A stretch of 64,000 nt of DNA. Source: Chloracidobacterium sp. (GTDB taxonomy: Bacteria > Acidobacteriota > Blastocatellia > Chloracidobacteriales > Chloracidobacteriaceae). How positions within the stretch are numbered: the stretch's first letter is position 1; every line of letters starts with the position of its first letter. Shown here one piece after another: positions 52,919 through 60,637 of this stretch. The notes under the pieces were generated by a model. It ran no database searches. It was not told where the DNA came from and worked only from the letters and a program-made list of their open reading frames with translations. The position numbers were made by a program, and so were the translations under genes. The stretch is taken from the NCBI GenBank assembly GCA_025057975.1, contig JANWUV010000001.1:124001-188000 (forward strand). The letters run 5' to 3'.

Positions 52919-54037
52919 TTAGAAGAGTTTCAGGCGAATGGTCAGGTACTTTTTCGGGTCCTGCCGGAAGTCCATCAGCAACTGGTTGGCCTGAGCAGAA
53001 GTCGCAGTCAGGTTATCGTAAAGTTGCGGATCACGTAAGAGCTTTCCGGCTGAGCCTTCCCCGCGTTCTAGCCCGGCCAGCAGGTGGTTGAGACTGGTTA
53101 GGGTTTGCTCCACCTCGCGGTACAGCTTGTCGTCGCGCAGCAGGCGACCAACGGTGCCTTCGCCGCGTTCAAGGCGCGTCATTGCCTCTTCCAGCTTTGC
53201 CGAAGTGCGGTCAAGCCGTTCGAGGACGGCGACGATTTCTGTATAGGCGCGGTCATCCGTCGCCAGCTTGCCGAGTGTGCCACGCCCATCGCCGATGTCA
53301 GCGACGAGCTTTTCCACCCGGCGCACGGCAGCGTCCAAGTCATCGTACAACTGTGGGTCGTTGATGAGCTTGGAAGCGGTGCCCTGTCCGCTGCGGATGT
53401 CCTGCACCAATCGGGCGGCTTCAGCCGTAGTGCGCTCAAGGTTGTTGTATAGGTCGGCGTCCGATACCAACCGGCCGACCGTCCCCTCGCCGCGATTGAT
53501 TTTGTCGGCGATTTGCTTGAGCGAATCGGACAGCGTTGTGAAGTTGGCCAGAATGTCATCCGCGCCGGAAATAATCTGACGAATAGTCGTTTCCGATGCG
53601 CCGCCGATGAGGTCCCCGTCCTTGACCGGCGCAGCGTTCAACGTTCCGGGCGTAATGTCCACCACCTTGTCGCCCAGCAGCCCGACCGATCCCAGAATGA
53701 CCTTAGAATCTTGGCGAACACGCTCACCGGCGGGACGCCCATCAATGATGGGATCCAGAGCTAGTTCCAACTCGACGTTTTGCGTCGTGTCTTTGCTCTC
53801 CGGTACAGACAGCAAGAGCACGCGCTGCACCTTACCGACCTTGACGCCGGCCAGCCGCACTTCAGCTCCCGGACGCAGGCCGTCCACATTCGCTAGACGG
53901 GTGCGGACAATGAGTTCGCGCCGGAAGGGATTGAGATCGCCGCTGATGGTCAAAATTGTGGCGATAAGGATGATAATCGCCATCAGCGTCATCAATCCAA
54001 CGCGCAAATCAAGGATGGAGGGCTTTTTCTTCGCCAT
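52919..54037 (-). CDS. MlaD-type MCE lipid-transport protein
   Basis: 372 residues. One membrane helix (about 14-33) is followed by an MCE domain at about 40-130 (Leu-Arg-Pro-Gly-Ala-Glu-Val-Arg-Leu-Ala-Gly-Val-Lys-Val-Gly). The rest is a helical needle-like region with five copies of a Gly-x-Gly-Thr-x2-Lys/Arg-Leu-x2-Asp-x3-Tyr motif starting near 182, 217, 251, 291 and 325, a period of about 34-40. It ends Arg-Gln-Asp-Pro-Lys-Lys-Tyr-Leu, common in MCE proteins. It probably forms the periplasmic channel for phospholipids with MlaE and MlaF. Confidence 0.92.
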   Translation of the reverse strand: MAKKKPSILDLRVGLMTLMAIIILIATILTISGDLNPFRRELIVRTRLANVDGLRPGAEVRLAGVKVGKVQRVLLLSVPESKDTTQNVELELALDPIIDGRPAGERVRQDSKVILGSVGLLGDKVVDITPGTLNAAPVKDGDLIGGASETTIRQIISGADDILANFTTLSDSLKQIADKINRGEGTVGRLVSDADLYNNLERTTAEAARLVQDIRSGQGTASKLINDPQLYDDLDAAVRRVEKLVADIGDGRGTLGKLATDDRAYTEIVAVLERLDRTSAKLEEAMTRLERGEGTVGRLLRDDKLYREVEQTLTSLNHLLAGLERGEGSAGKLLRDPQLYDNLTATSAQANQLLMDFRQDPKKYLTIRLKLF

Positions 54038-54053
54038 GGCCGTTTTTCTGCGC

Positions 54054-54860
54054 TCAATCCAGTTCGAGAAACGTCCGAATGTATGGGTCGGTTGAGTTCC
54101 AGAAGGTTTCTGCGTCGCCTTCTAGAATGATTTTTCCCTGACGCAGCATCATAAACGTCGTCGCCGATTCCGTGTGACCGCGCGGGTTTTTCACAATGAC
54201 GACCTCGCCGTTGTCGCCGATGGTGGCGTGGTGGTCGGCCAGCACGATGGCGTCCTGAATTCGGTGCGTGACAAACAACGAACTGACGCCTTCCAAGTCA
54301 CGCAGTTTGATGGCTAGTTCACAGATGGTACGCGCCGTCGGCGGATCGAGTCCGGCGGTCGGTTCATCGTAGAGGATGATTTTCGGGTTTCCCACCAGCG
54401 CCCGCGCGATACCGACGCGACGGCGCATGCCACCCGATAGCTCGGCCGGCATTTTGTTGATGGCGTCCTCCAGATTGACGAACCGCAGCATGCGGCGCAC
54501 GGTTTCTTCAATTTCCGCTTCATCCGCCCCGCGTTCAAAGAGACGGTAGCCAACGTTCTCATAGACGGAAAGGCTGTCAAACAGTGCGCCTTCCTGAAAC
54601 ACCATGCCGATTTTTTGCCGCATGGCGGTAAGCTGCAATTCATTGAAGTCGGTAATATCTTCGTTGTCCACGAAAATGCGACCGCTGTCCGGCTTGAGCA
54701 AGCCCAACACGAGCTTGAGGACGGTGGATTTCCCCGTTCCCGAACCGCCCATCAGGATTTTGGTTTCGCCCGGATACACGCCGAAGCTCACGCCGTCGAG
54801 GACTTTTTGTGTCCCGAACGCCAGATGGACATCCCGAAACTCAATGGCGTATCCGCCCAT
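54054..54860 (-). CDS. MlaF-type ABC transporter ATP-binding protein
   Basis: 268 residues from ATG 54860, preceded by GAGGTG; a GTG two codons earlier is possible. Walker A is Gly-Gly-Ser-Gly-Thr-Gly-Lys-Ser-Thr, the signature is [10 protein letters not shown], and Walker B is Ile-Ile-Leu-Tyr-Asp-Glu-Pro. The Met-Arg-Arg-Arg-Val form is typical of MlaF/Ttg2A. It drives phospholipid transport together with the adjacent permease and MCE protein. It lies 34 bp after mlaE and 16 bp before mlaD. Confidence 0.93.
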   Translation of the reverse strand: MGGYAIEFRDVHLAFGTQKVLDGVSFGVYPGETKILMGGSGTGKSTVLKLVLGLLKPDSGRIFVDNEDITDFNELQLTAMRQKIGMVFQEGALFDSLSVYENVGYRLFERGADEAEIEETVRRMLRFVNLEDAINKMPAELSGGMRRRVGIARALVGNPKIILYDEPTAGLDPPTARTICELAIKLRDLEGVSSLFVTHRIQDAIVLADHHATIGDNGEVVIVKNPRGHTESATTFMMLRQGKIILEGDAETFWNSTDPYIRTFLELD

Positions 54861-54894
54861 CGTCACCTCGGGAAAGCGGAGGCCGAGCCGCCGC

Positions 54895-55659
54895 TTACGC
54901 CGTGCCGCTCAACGTCAAAATCAGTCGGGTAAGAAAGAAATCCGACACTAGGATCAACACGATAGATACGACGACCGAGGTGGTGGTGGATTGTCCGACG
55001 CCGACCGTCCCGCCACTGGTGCGCAGCCCGCAGCGGCAGCCCACTACTGCCACAATCAAACCGAATACGCCCGTTTTGAGGAATGTTCCCCAAAGGTCGT
55101 CATAGTTGAGGGCTTCGCGCGCCGACGCGAGATACACCGACGATGGAATCTGCAAAAATGTGATCGCCACCACTAAGCCACCGATAACGCCAATGACGTT
55201 GGCGAAGATCGTCAGCACCGGCGCCATGGTCAGCAACGCGATCAGGCGCGGACGCACCAACTTCCGAAACGGGTCGGTGCCCAACGCACGCATGGCGTCA
55301 ATTTGCTCGCTGACGCACATCGCCCCCAGTTCGGCGGCGATGCCGGAGCCGGAACGGCCGGCTAAGAGGATACAGGTCAAAACGGGACCAAGTTCACGGA
55401 GCAGGGAGGTCGCCACGAGCCGTCCAGTGTAGTTTTGCGCGCCGAACGACCGGAGTGTGCCGGCGGTTTGAAGCGCCAGCACCGCGCCGATGAAGAAGCC
55501 AGCTAGCAAGACGATGGGGAGCGTCCCAAAGCCGATAGTGTCCATCTGAGCGACGGTTTCCCGCCAGTACAACGGACGCCGAAACGGATGGCGGACAGCT
55601 CGCCAGACAAGCAGGGTGCTTTCCTGAAGCTCGTCCAGTAGAAGATAGAAAAGGTTCAC
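54895..55659 (-). CDS. MlaE-type ABC transporter permease
   Basis: 254 residues, GTG start. Five to six helices carry the MlaE-family signature around Arg-Glu-Leu-Gly-Pro-Val-Leu-Thr and [11 protein letters not shown]. Glu-Gln-Ile-Asp-Ala-Met follows, as usual. It is first of the three-gene Mla operon. MlaB and MlaC homologues are missing, as in many non-proteobacterial Mla systems. Confidence 0.93.
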   Translation of the reverse strand: MNLFYLLLDELQESTLLVWRAVRHPFRRPLYWRETVAQMDTIGFGTLPIVLLAGFFIGAVLALQTAGTLRSFGAQNYTGRLVATSLLRELGPVLTCILLAGRSGSGIAAELGAMCVSEQIDAMRALGTDPFRKLVRPRLIALLTMAPVLTIFANVIGVIGGLVVAITFLQIPSSVYLASAREALNYDDLWGTFLKTGVFGLIVAVVGCRCGLRTSGGTVGVGQSTTTSVVVSIVLILVSDFFLTRLILTLSGTA

Positions 55660-55823
55660 ACGCGGCGGAACAGCCTTGAAAAATCGTCAGCCGGCGACGG
55701 GCTTCGCATGGAGACACCACCGACGGCGGCACTTTTACGGAGTATGACCAAGAGGTGTCAAGCCTTGAGGCCCTTGGGCGGCTTGGCATGGCTGCGGCCG
55801 ATGCTAATGCAGTTTCTCAGGGC

Positions 55824-55844
55824 GGCGGTCGCCAAAGGACCGCC
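55824..55844 (-). promoter_or_regulatory. Perfect 7-bp hairpin in the mla leader
   Basis: GGCGGTC (55824-55830) and GACCGCC (55838-55844) pair around a 7-nt loop. It would be about 20 nt into the transcript from the candidate promoter. No T-run, so more likely a leader structure than a terminator. Confidence 0.4.
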
Positions 55845-55845
55845 G

Positions 55846-55877
55846 ATAATGCGCGCTTTTGGAATAATGCGCGCTTT
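55846..55877. repeat. Two 14-bp direct repeats overlapping the candidate mla promoter
   Basis: ATAATGCGCGCTTT occurs at 55846-55859 and 55864-55877, an 18-bp period. The second copy covers the candidate -10 box of the reverse-strand promoter. Confidence 0.65.
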
Positions 55878-55892
55878 GGTAAGACCGGACAA
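55864..55892 (-). promoter_or_regulatory. Candidate promoter of the mlaE-mlaF-mlaD operon
   Basis: On the reverse strand, TTGTCC (55892-55887), 17 bp, and CATTAT (55869-55864) resemble sigma70 boxes at 4 of 6 bases each. The leader to the GTG at 55659 would be about 200 nt. Confidence 0.35.
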
Positions 55893-56002
55893 CGTCGCTT
55901 ACATAACGGCGTATGCGCAAGCCGGGCTACCAAAAGGCGTTGAAACTGGCTTAGCAAACGTCCCCGCCCACGCGCCGCTTCGCCTTTACCGGGCGGCGAT
56001 AC

Positions 56003-56431
56003 TCAGCGCACGTCCTGTATGCGGCCGAAGAGCCAAGCGTCCAGTGAAAGCGCACCGCCTCCCGAAGCAAGGAGTGATAGCGCCCCCACCATCAAAACTA
56101 GCGGATACTCCTGCTTGTTGAAGCCGTCGTTGGCATGCGCGACAAACGCTGCAACGCCCATTGTAAACGCAACGAAGACGGCCGCCCACCGCGTCATCAG
56201 GCCCAACAGCAGCGCAATGCCCCCTAAGAATTCCGCCGCAATCGCCGCCCACCCAAAGACCGTCGGCAGCGGAAAACCAATCTTTTCAACGAAACCGATG
56301 AAGCGCCCCGGATCGCCAAAAAGCTTTTGTGAACCGTGAATGACCATCGCGCCACCGACGGCCAACCGAATCAACAGCGGGCCGCCCGCCGCGAGACGAT
56401 CCAGCCAGCCTAGTAAAAGCAGCTTTTTCAT
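56003..56431 (-). CDS. DoxX-family membrane protein
   Basis: 142 residues from the ATG at 56431; the frame extends 29 codons upstream without conserved sequence. Four helices are visible, with Ile-Arg-Leu-Ala-Val-Gly-Gly-Ala-Met-Val-Ile-His-Gly-Ser-Gln-Lys-Leu-Phe at the start of the DoxX domain. Family members are small membrane oxidoreductase partners, some linked to thiosulfate oxidation or redox stress; the role here is not clear. It is 86 bp after the SMP-30-like gene on the same strand. Confidence 0.85.
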   Translation of the reverse strand: MKKLLLLGWLDRLAAGGPLLIRLAVGGAMVIHGSQKLFGDPGRFIGFVEKIGFPLPTVFGWAAIAAEFLGGIALLLGLMTRWAAVFVAFTMGVAAFVAHANDGFNKQEYPLVLMVGALSLLASGGGALSLDAWLFGRIQDVR

Positions 56432-56517
56432 CGTGTTTTCAATGATGCTCCAGCAAGGTCGGCGGCTTGTACTACTCAACGGCCGCCGGAGTGTGGACGC
56501 CAAAAGAAGCCCTGTCA

Positions 56518-57609
56518 CTAATCGAGCGGCAGGACGCCAATTCCCCTGTCTTCAAGGCTGCCAAGGTAGAGTTTGCCGTTGTGCTCGACGACGTTGGTGA
56601 CAGGCGCGAAGGCCGTTGGAGATGGATCCTGAAAGTTCTTGACGACTTCGCCCCGCTCATTGATCCCAATCACAAATCCGTAGTGATCTGGCTTCGGTTG
56701 GAAAATGCGCGGCAAACGCAGAACCACCTTCCGCCAGAAAGGTTGCGGAAGCAGCTTGTCCAGCGTGGCGTTTCGGCGCGCAAAAAGCGCCACCCAAAAC
56801 ACGCCGTTGCTTCCAGCGGAAACCCCGTCGGGAAATCCGGGAAGGTTGTCAATCAACGTCTCGACCTGTCCACGTCGCTCACCAGCCAGCCAGTACCGCA
56901 GGATGCGATACTTCGCCGTCTCAGCCAGCACCAGTGATTGCTGATCAGGGCTGAGCGCGACGCCGTTGGGAAAGTACAGGTTCTCCAGCACGACGCGCGT
57001 GGTCTTTGTCGCTGGATCGTAGGCCAGCAAACGACCATTCGGCCGATGTTCGAGGAAATCCAGCCGATACTCCGGCTGGGCGAACTTCCACGAAGCGTCG
57101 GTGAAATAAATCGTTCCGTCGGCGGCGATGTCGAGATCGTCAGTAAACTTGAAGGGCTTGCCGCCAGCTTCCGTGCTGAGCACCGTCACCGTCCCATCCG
57201 GCGCAACTTCCAACAAACCGCGCATGCAATCGGCGACAAGCAAATAGCCGCGCCGATCAAACTTGAGACCGAGCGGCCGCCCGCCCGTAGCGGCAAAACG
57301 CTCCGGCGCACCACCACCAGCTGGAAGCCGGTAAATGTTCCCATCCTTCGCCCCAGCGTAGATGCGCCCATCGGCGGCGACCGCCACATCTTCGGAACCT
57401 ACAATCGTTTCCGCGCCCAACCGTGCAACTTGAGCCAATGCCCTGTTGACGGCGTAAATGCCTTCCAGCGTCGGCGCTGGCGGCGGCGTCCAAGCGGCGG
57501 CGTCAATTTTGACCGGATAAAACAACAAGTAGAGGACGCCGAGCGTCACGATGACGACAAAAGCGATAACAAGATGCCAGAGCTTCACGGCGAATTTTTT
57601 CCTTATCAT
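56518..57609 (-). CDS. SMP-30/gluconolactonase/strictosidine-synthase-like beta-propeller protein, membrane anchored
   Basis: 363 residues from the ATG at 57609. A single hydrophobic helix (about 12-30) anchors or exports it. The remainder is a six-bladed propeller with Gly-Leu-Lys-Phe-Asp-Arg, Tyr-Phe-Thr-Asp-Ala-Ser near 180, and Phe-Pro-Asn-Gly-Val-Ala-Leu-Ser, the pattern of strictosidine-synthase-like and gluconolactonase-type lactonases. Metal-binding Glu, Asn and Asp residues of SMP-30 enzymes seem in place, but I cannot confirm them without alignment. The substrate is unknown; periplasmic lactone or ester hydrolysis is possible. Confidence 0.82.
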   Translation of the reverse strand: MIRKKFAVKLWHLVIAFVVIVTLGVLYLLFYPVKIDAAAWTPPPAPTLEGIYAVNRALAQVARLGAETIVGSEDVAVAADGRIYAGAKDGNIYRLPAGGGAPERFAATGGRPLGLKFDRRGYLLVADCMRGLLEVAPDGTVTVLSTEAGGKPFKFTDDLDIAADGTIYFTDASWKFAQPEYRLDFLEHRPNGRLLAYDPATKTTRVVLENLYFPNGVALSPDQQSLVLAETAKYRILRYWLAGERRGQVETLIDNLPGFPDGVSAGSNGVFWVALFARRNATLDKLLPQPFWRKVVLRLPRIFQPKPDHYGFVIGINERGEVVKNFQDPSPTAFAPVTNVVEHNGKLYLGSLEDRGIGVLPLD

Positions 57610-57975
57610 ACGCCGGCGGGTGAGATTCGGCGACGCGCTGACTAACACCGACCGGCGCTGTTTGGTAAGGTGCGGCGCATTCCCGGACAGGGCAAGGGGA
57701 GACTTCAGCAAGCAGCGGCGCGTCCATCGGACGCCGCACCGACGACGTACTTGTTCTCAAAATGGAAGAATTTTTCAAGCTTTCTGGCATCAATGCCACC
57801 ATCCGACCACACAGCCGTCCCCTCCCGCCGTTGCGTCTTCACGCCAACGCCGTTACGCCTCTTACAGGCGACGCGCCAGTCCGGTTCATCACAAGTAGTG
57901 ACGCCGCCGTGACCATTTGGGATGAACCGGCCGGTCGGCTCAACGGAAATGGCCGGCCAAGAGGGCAGCAAGCAA
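57610..57975. other. 366-bp gap without a supported gene
   Basis: Several short frames occur on both strands but none has a ribosome site, conserved motif or neighbour coupling. A short hairpin GCGTCC-ATC-GGACGC is present near 57720. I see no clear promoter for the SMP-30-like gene. Confidence 0.5.
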
Positions 57976-58212
57976 TTACGTCTTAGGTACATCCGCACAG
58001 GGCTTTCTGAAACCACTCGCAACCATCTGTGCGGCTACGGGTTGATCGGAAGCGAACGCCACGCTGACCAGTTGTTCAGACGGGGCCCGAAAACGGTACG
58101 GGCAGTGCCGACAGCCATGGCCGCAGCAATAGCCGCGCTGCAGCAGATACTCGGCCGTAAACACGTAACGCCCCGCTTCAATGTAGTAGTCCCGACCTTC
58201 GACCAGCGCCAT
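57976..58212 (-). CDS. DUF5522-like small Cys-rich protein
   Basis: 78 residues from the ATG at 58212. Tyr-Tyr-Ile-Glu-Ala-Gly-Arg-Tyr-Val-Phe-Thr-Ala-Glu-Tyr-Leu runs directly into Gly-Tyr-Cys-Cys-Gly-His-Gly-Cys-Arg-His-Cys-Pro-Tyr, the compact Cys signature of DUF5522, probably a metal site. The function of the family is unknown. It lies 34 bp downstream of the glycosyltransferase gene; the longer frame that overlaps that gene is not needed. Confidence 0.8.
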   Translation of the reverse strand: MALVEGRDYYIEAGRYVFTAEYLLQRGYCCGHGCRHCPYRFRAPSEQLVSVAFASDQPVAAQMVASGFRKPCADVPKT

Positions 58213-58246
58213 CCCCAACCAACCAAAACGGCTGTGCCAAGGCCTG

Positions 58247-59488
58247 TCACTTGTGGTTTGTGGGGACGCCCGACGATGTTCGCCCAAGGATTTCCGTACG
58301 CTGCGCCGAAACCAGCCGATACGCCACGCCGCGCCAGACGACGACGCGGCGAAAAAGCGACGCCGCCGTATTGGCAGCATACAGCATGGCTGTCGGAAGA
58401 TGGAGCAAACAAAACAGTAGTCGCCGTCGCCGGTCGCCGATGTGGTGTGCGCCTAAGACGGCCTTGACGGCCGTCAGGGCGTAGGCGTCATCCAGCGCGC
58501 CCAGTAGCACAAGCAGCGCACAACCCAGATGAGCGGTGGAAAGCCGTCCGGCAAGTCCGTCGCCGAGGCTCTCAAGGAAGACGCCGGCGACGACGACCGT
58601 GAGAAAGCCGTACCACAGGAGGGCGATGCGCCACATCGTCGGGTGATAAACGCGCGTGATGATAATCTGGCGCATGGTGAACTCCCACAAGTCGCGCCAG
58701 CCGACCCGATCTGGGGAAGCGACAAGGCACGTTGGGACAAACACCATCCGCCGCCGTTGCTCACGCAAAACGGCGCTCAGCGTGTAGTCGTCACTGAGCG
58801 TCCCACGCCACCGTTCGGCTAGGCGCAGTTGCTCAAACGTCGTCCGCCGCAGCGCCATCGAACCGCCCCAGACGAAGCTTGCGCCGGCGGGATTGAGATT
58901 GGTTAGAATGACCGTATTCCAGTTCGCCCGCCACAGACTCGGCAAGTCAGCGTCGGCGAGTGAGTACCACCGCATGCCGCTCGTCGCGCCAACCTGTTCG
59001 TCGCCCAACGGCGCCACCAACTCCCGCAGCCAATCCCGCGCCACCTCAATATCGGAGTCCAGAAAGGCGAACACTTCACTCTCCGGCCGCGCGGCGCGGA
59101 CGCCCGCCAGCAGGTTGTGAACTTTTTGACCGCTGTCGGTCGCCAGGCCGGCGACAACGACACGCAACCGGTCGGGGTGGCGCTGCGCAAAGGAGGTCAG
59201 GCGCGGCCACGCGGCGTCGGCTTCACTTTCAACCACAAAGACAATCTCATAGCGCGGAAAATCCAATGTCGCCAGCGTCGGCAGGCTGCGCCGAAGCCCC
59301 TCGTCGTCCCCTTTGCAGGGCAGAATGACCGTCACAAACGGGGCGTACGGTTTAGGATGAGCGCGCGCCGCGACAAAACGCCGGACGTAGTGGAGCAGCC
59401 GTCGCCCCTCCCACAGACGCAACAGCGCGCGTCCCAACAATGGCAGAAGTAGGAGATCAAACCAGTGGACAGCCGCCACATCGGTCAT
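58247..59488 (-). CDS. Glycosyltransferase family 2/21, ceramide-glucosyltransferase- or HpnI-like
   Basis: 413 residues. An N-terminal helix is followed by a GT-A domain with Val-Thr-Val-Ile-Leu-Pro-Cys-Lys-Gly, Phe-Leu-Asp-Ser-Asp-Ile-Glu near 141-147, and Leu-Ser-Asp-Asp-Tyr-Thr near 232-237. Met-Arg-Gln-Ile-Ile-Ile-Thr-Arg-Val-Tyr stands at the place of Gln-x2-Arg-Trp, with Val-Tyr for Trp. Three C-terminal helices follow. This is the layout of GT21 ceramide glucosyltransferases and the hopanoid enzyme HpnI. A glycolipid product at the membrane is likely; the acceptor is not determined. ATG 59488 overlaps the glycerate kinase stop as ATGA. Confidence 0.85.
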   Translation of the reverse strand: MTDVAAVHWFDLLLLPLLGRALLRLWEGRRLLHYVRRFVAARAHPKPYAPFVTVILPCKGDDEGLRRSLPTLATLDFPRYEIVFVVESEADAAWPRLTSFAQRHPDRLRVVVAGLATDSGQKVHNLLAGVRAARPESEVFAFLDSDIEVARDWLRELVAPLGDEQVGATSGMRWYSLADADLPSLWRANWNTVILTNLNPAGASFVWGGSMALRRTTFEQLRLAERWRGTLSDDYTLSAVLREQRRRMVFVPTCLVASPDRVGWRDLWEFTMRQIIITRVYHPTMWRIALLWYGFLTVVVAGVFLESLGDGLAGRLSTAHLGCALLVLLGALDDAYALTAVKAVLGAHHIGDRRRRLLFCLLHLPTAMLYAANTAASLFRRVVVWRGVAYRLVSAQRTEILGRTSSGVPTNHK

Positions 59489-60618
59489 ATCGCGCCAAAA
59501 CCGTTGTGCGCCAAGGCGTCGGCCACACAGGCCGCCAAAACGCGCCTGACTTGTTGCGGCGAGTGCGGCGGCAGTTCATAGACGGCGGCAAAACCGGCCG
59601 TCCGCCAGTCGGTTTCGGCCAGCAGGATGCGCCCAGCAAAGGCCAACACCGGCACGTTGCGCGCGCGTCCCAGCGCCGCCAGATGGCTGGTGGTTTTTCC
59701 GGCGAGCGATTGGCGGTCAAGTTGACCTTCCCCGGTCAGGATGACCGTCGCCTGCGCCAGCGCCGCCTGAAAAAGCGGTAGGCCGGTCAACAGTTGCGCG
59801 CCTGAAACCAACTCGGCCCCAAGCCAAGCCGCAAGCGCGAACCCAGCGCCGCCCGCCGCTCCAGCGCCGGGTAGGTCACGCGCCGGACGGCCGAAGGTTG
59901 CTTCAAGCAGGTCGGCCCAGTGACGCAGGTTGGCTTCAAGCTGCGGCAGTTCGTCGGGCGTCGCCCCTTTCTGGAGACCGAACGTGTACGCCGCGCCGTC
60001 CGGCCCAAGCAGCGGATTGCGCACGTCGCACGCGCAAATGACTCGTCCCCCGCGCGCCTGAAAAGCTTCCAGCGCCGGATGTAACGCCGACCAGTCCAGA
60101 CGCGCCGCCTGGCCTAGCCCAAGGTTGCCGGATGCGACCGGTTCACCCTGCCGATTCAAAAGCCGGACGCCAAATGCTTCTAGGATGCCGGCCCCGCCGT
60201 CCAGCGTCGCTGTATCCCCAAGCCCAATGACGATCTTGTGAATGTGTGGCCGCGTCATGACGGCGCGCAGAAGTTCGCCAGTTCCGTAACTGGAAAGATG
60301 CGCCGGTCGGCGCGCGGCTTCGGGAACAAGATGAACCCCTGAAGCCATCGCCATTTCCGCGTACGCTACGCCGTCCGGCGTTTCACCAAAGACGCCTGCC
60401 CTGGGCGGTCCGACCGGCGGCCGCACCTTGACTTGCCGCCGCCGAAGTCCGGGGTGAAGCGCTTTGAGGGCGTCCAGAAAGCCACGGCCGCCATCGCTCA
60501 TCGGGAAGCTCAGCAGGTCAGCCGCTGGGTGGGCGCGTCGGACGCCAAGCGTCATCGCCTGCGCGGTGCGGACGGACGACAACGTTCCCTTGAAGCCATT
60601 CGGCGCGACCAGCCACAT
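59485..60618 (-). CDS. Glycerate kinase (GarK/GlxK family)
   Basis: 377 residues. It opens with Val-Ala-Pro-Asn-Gly-Phe-Lys-Gly-Thr-Leu-Ser, then Pro-Met-Ser-Asp-Gly-Gly-Arg-Gly and Ile-Gly-Leu-Gly-Asp-Thr-Ala-Thr-Leu-Asp-Gly-Gly-Ala-Gly, all family signatures. The usual second motif Asp-Gly-Gly-Glu-Gly reads Asp-Gly-Gly-Arg-Gly here, a change at a normally acidic position. It phosphorylates D-glycerate, typically at O-2 in this family. It is coupled to the downstream glycosyltransferase by ATGA. Confidence 0.92.
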   Translation of the reverse strand: MWLVAPNGFKGTLSSVRTAQAMTLGVRRAHPAADLLSFPMSDGGRGFLDALKALHPGLRRRQVKVRPPVGPPRAGVFGETPDGVAYAEMAMASGVHLVPEAARRPAHLSSYGTGELLRAVMTRPHIHKIVIGLGDTATLDGGAGILEAFGVRLLNRQGEPVASGNLGLGQAARLDWSALHPALEAFQARGGRVICACDVRNPLLGPDGAAYTFGLQKGATPDELPQLEANLRHWADLLEATFGRPARDLPGAGAAGGAGFALAAWLGAELVSGAQLLTGLPLFQAALAQATVILTGEGQLDRQSLAGKTTSHLAALGRARNVPVLAFAGRILLAETDWRTAGFAAVYELPPHSPQQVRRVLAACVADALAHNGFGAI

Positions 60619-60637
60619 CGAACCAGCCCGGGCTCCT

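Larger units (their letters stand above)
55660..56002 (-). other. 343-bp mla leader region without a gene
   Basis: This gap between the mlaE start and the end of the DoxX gene holds the candidate mla promoter, two 14-bp direct repeats and a perfect hairpin (listed separately). The short frames within it carry no ribosome site or family motif. Confidence 0.5.

Noticed and set aside
57762-57986. 74-codon forward frame between the SMP-30-like and DUF5522 genes
   Set aside because: ATG without ribosome site, no conserved pattern, and it points against both neighbours.
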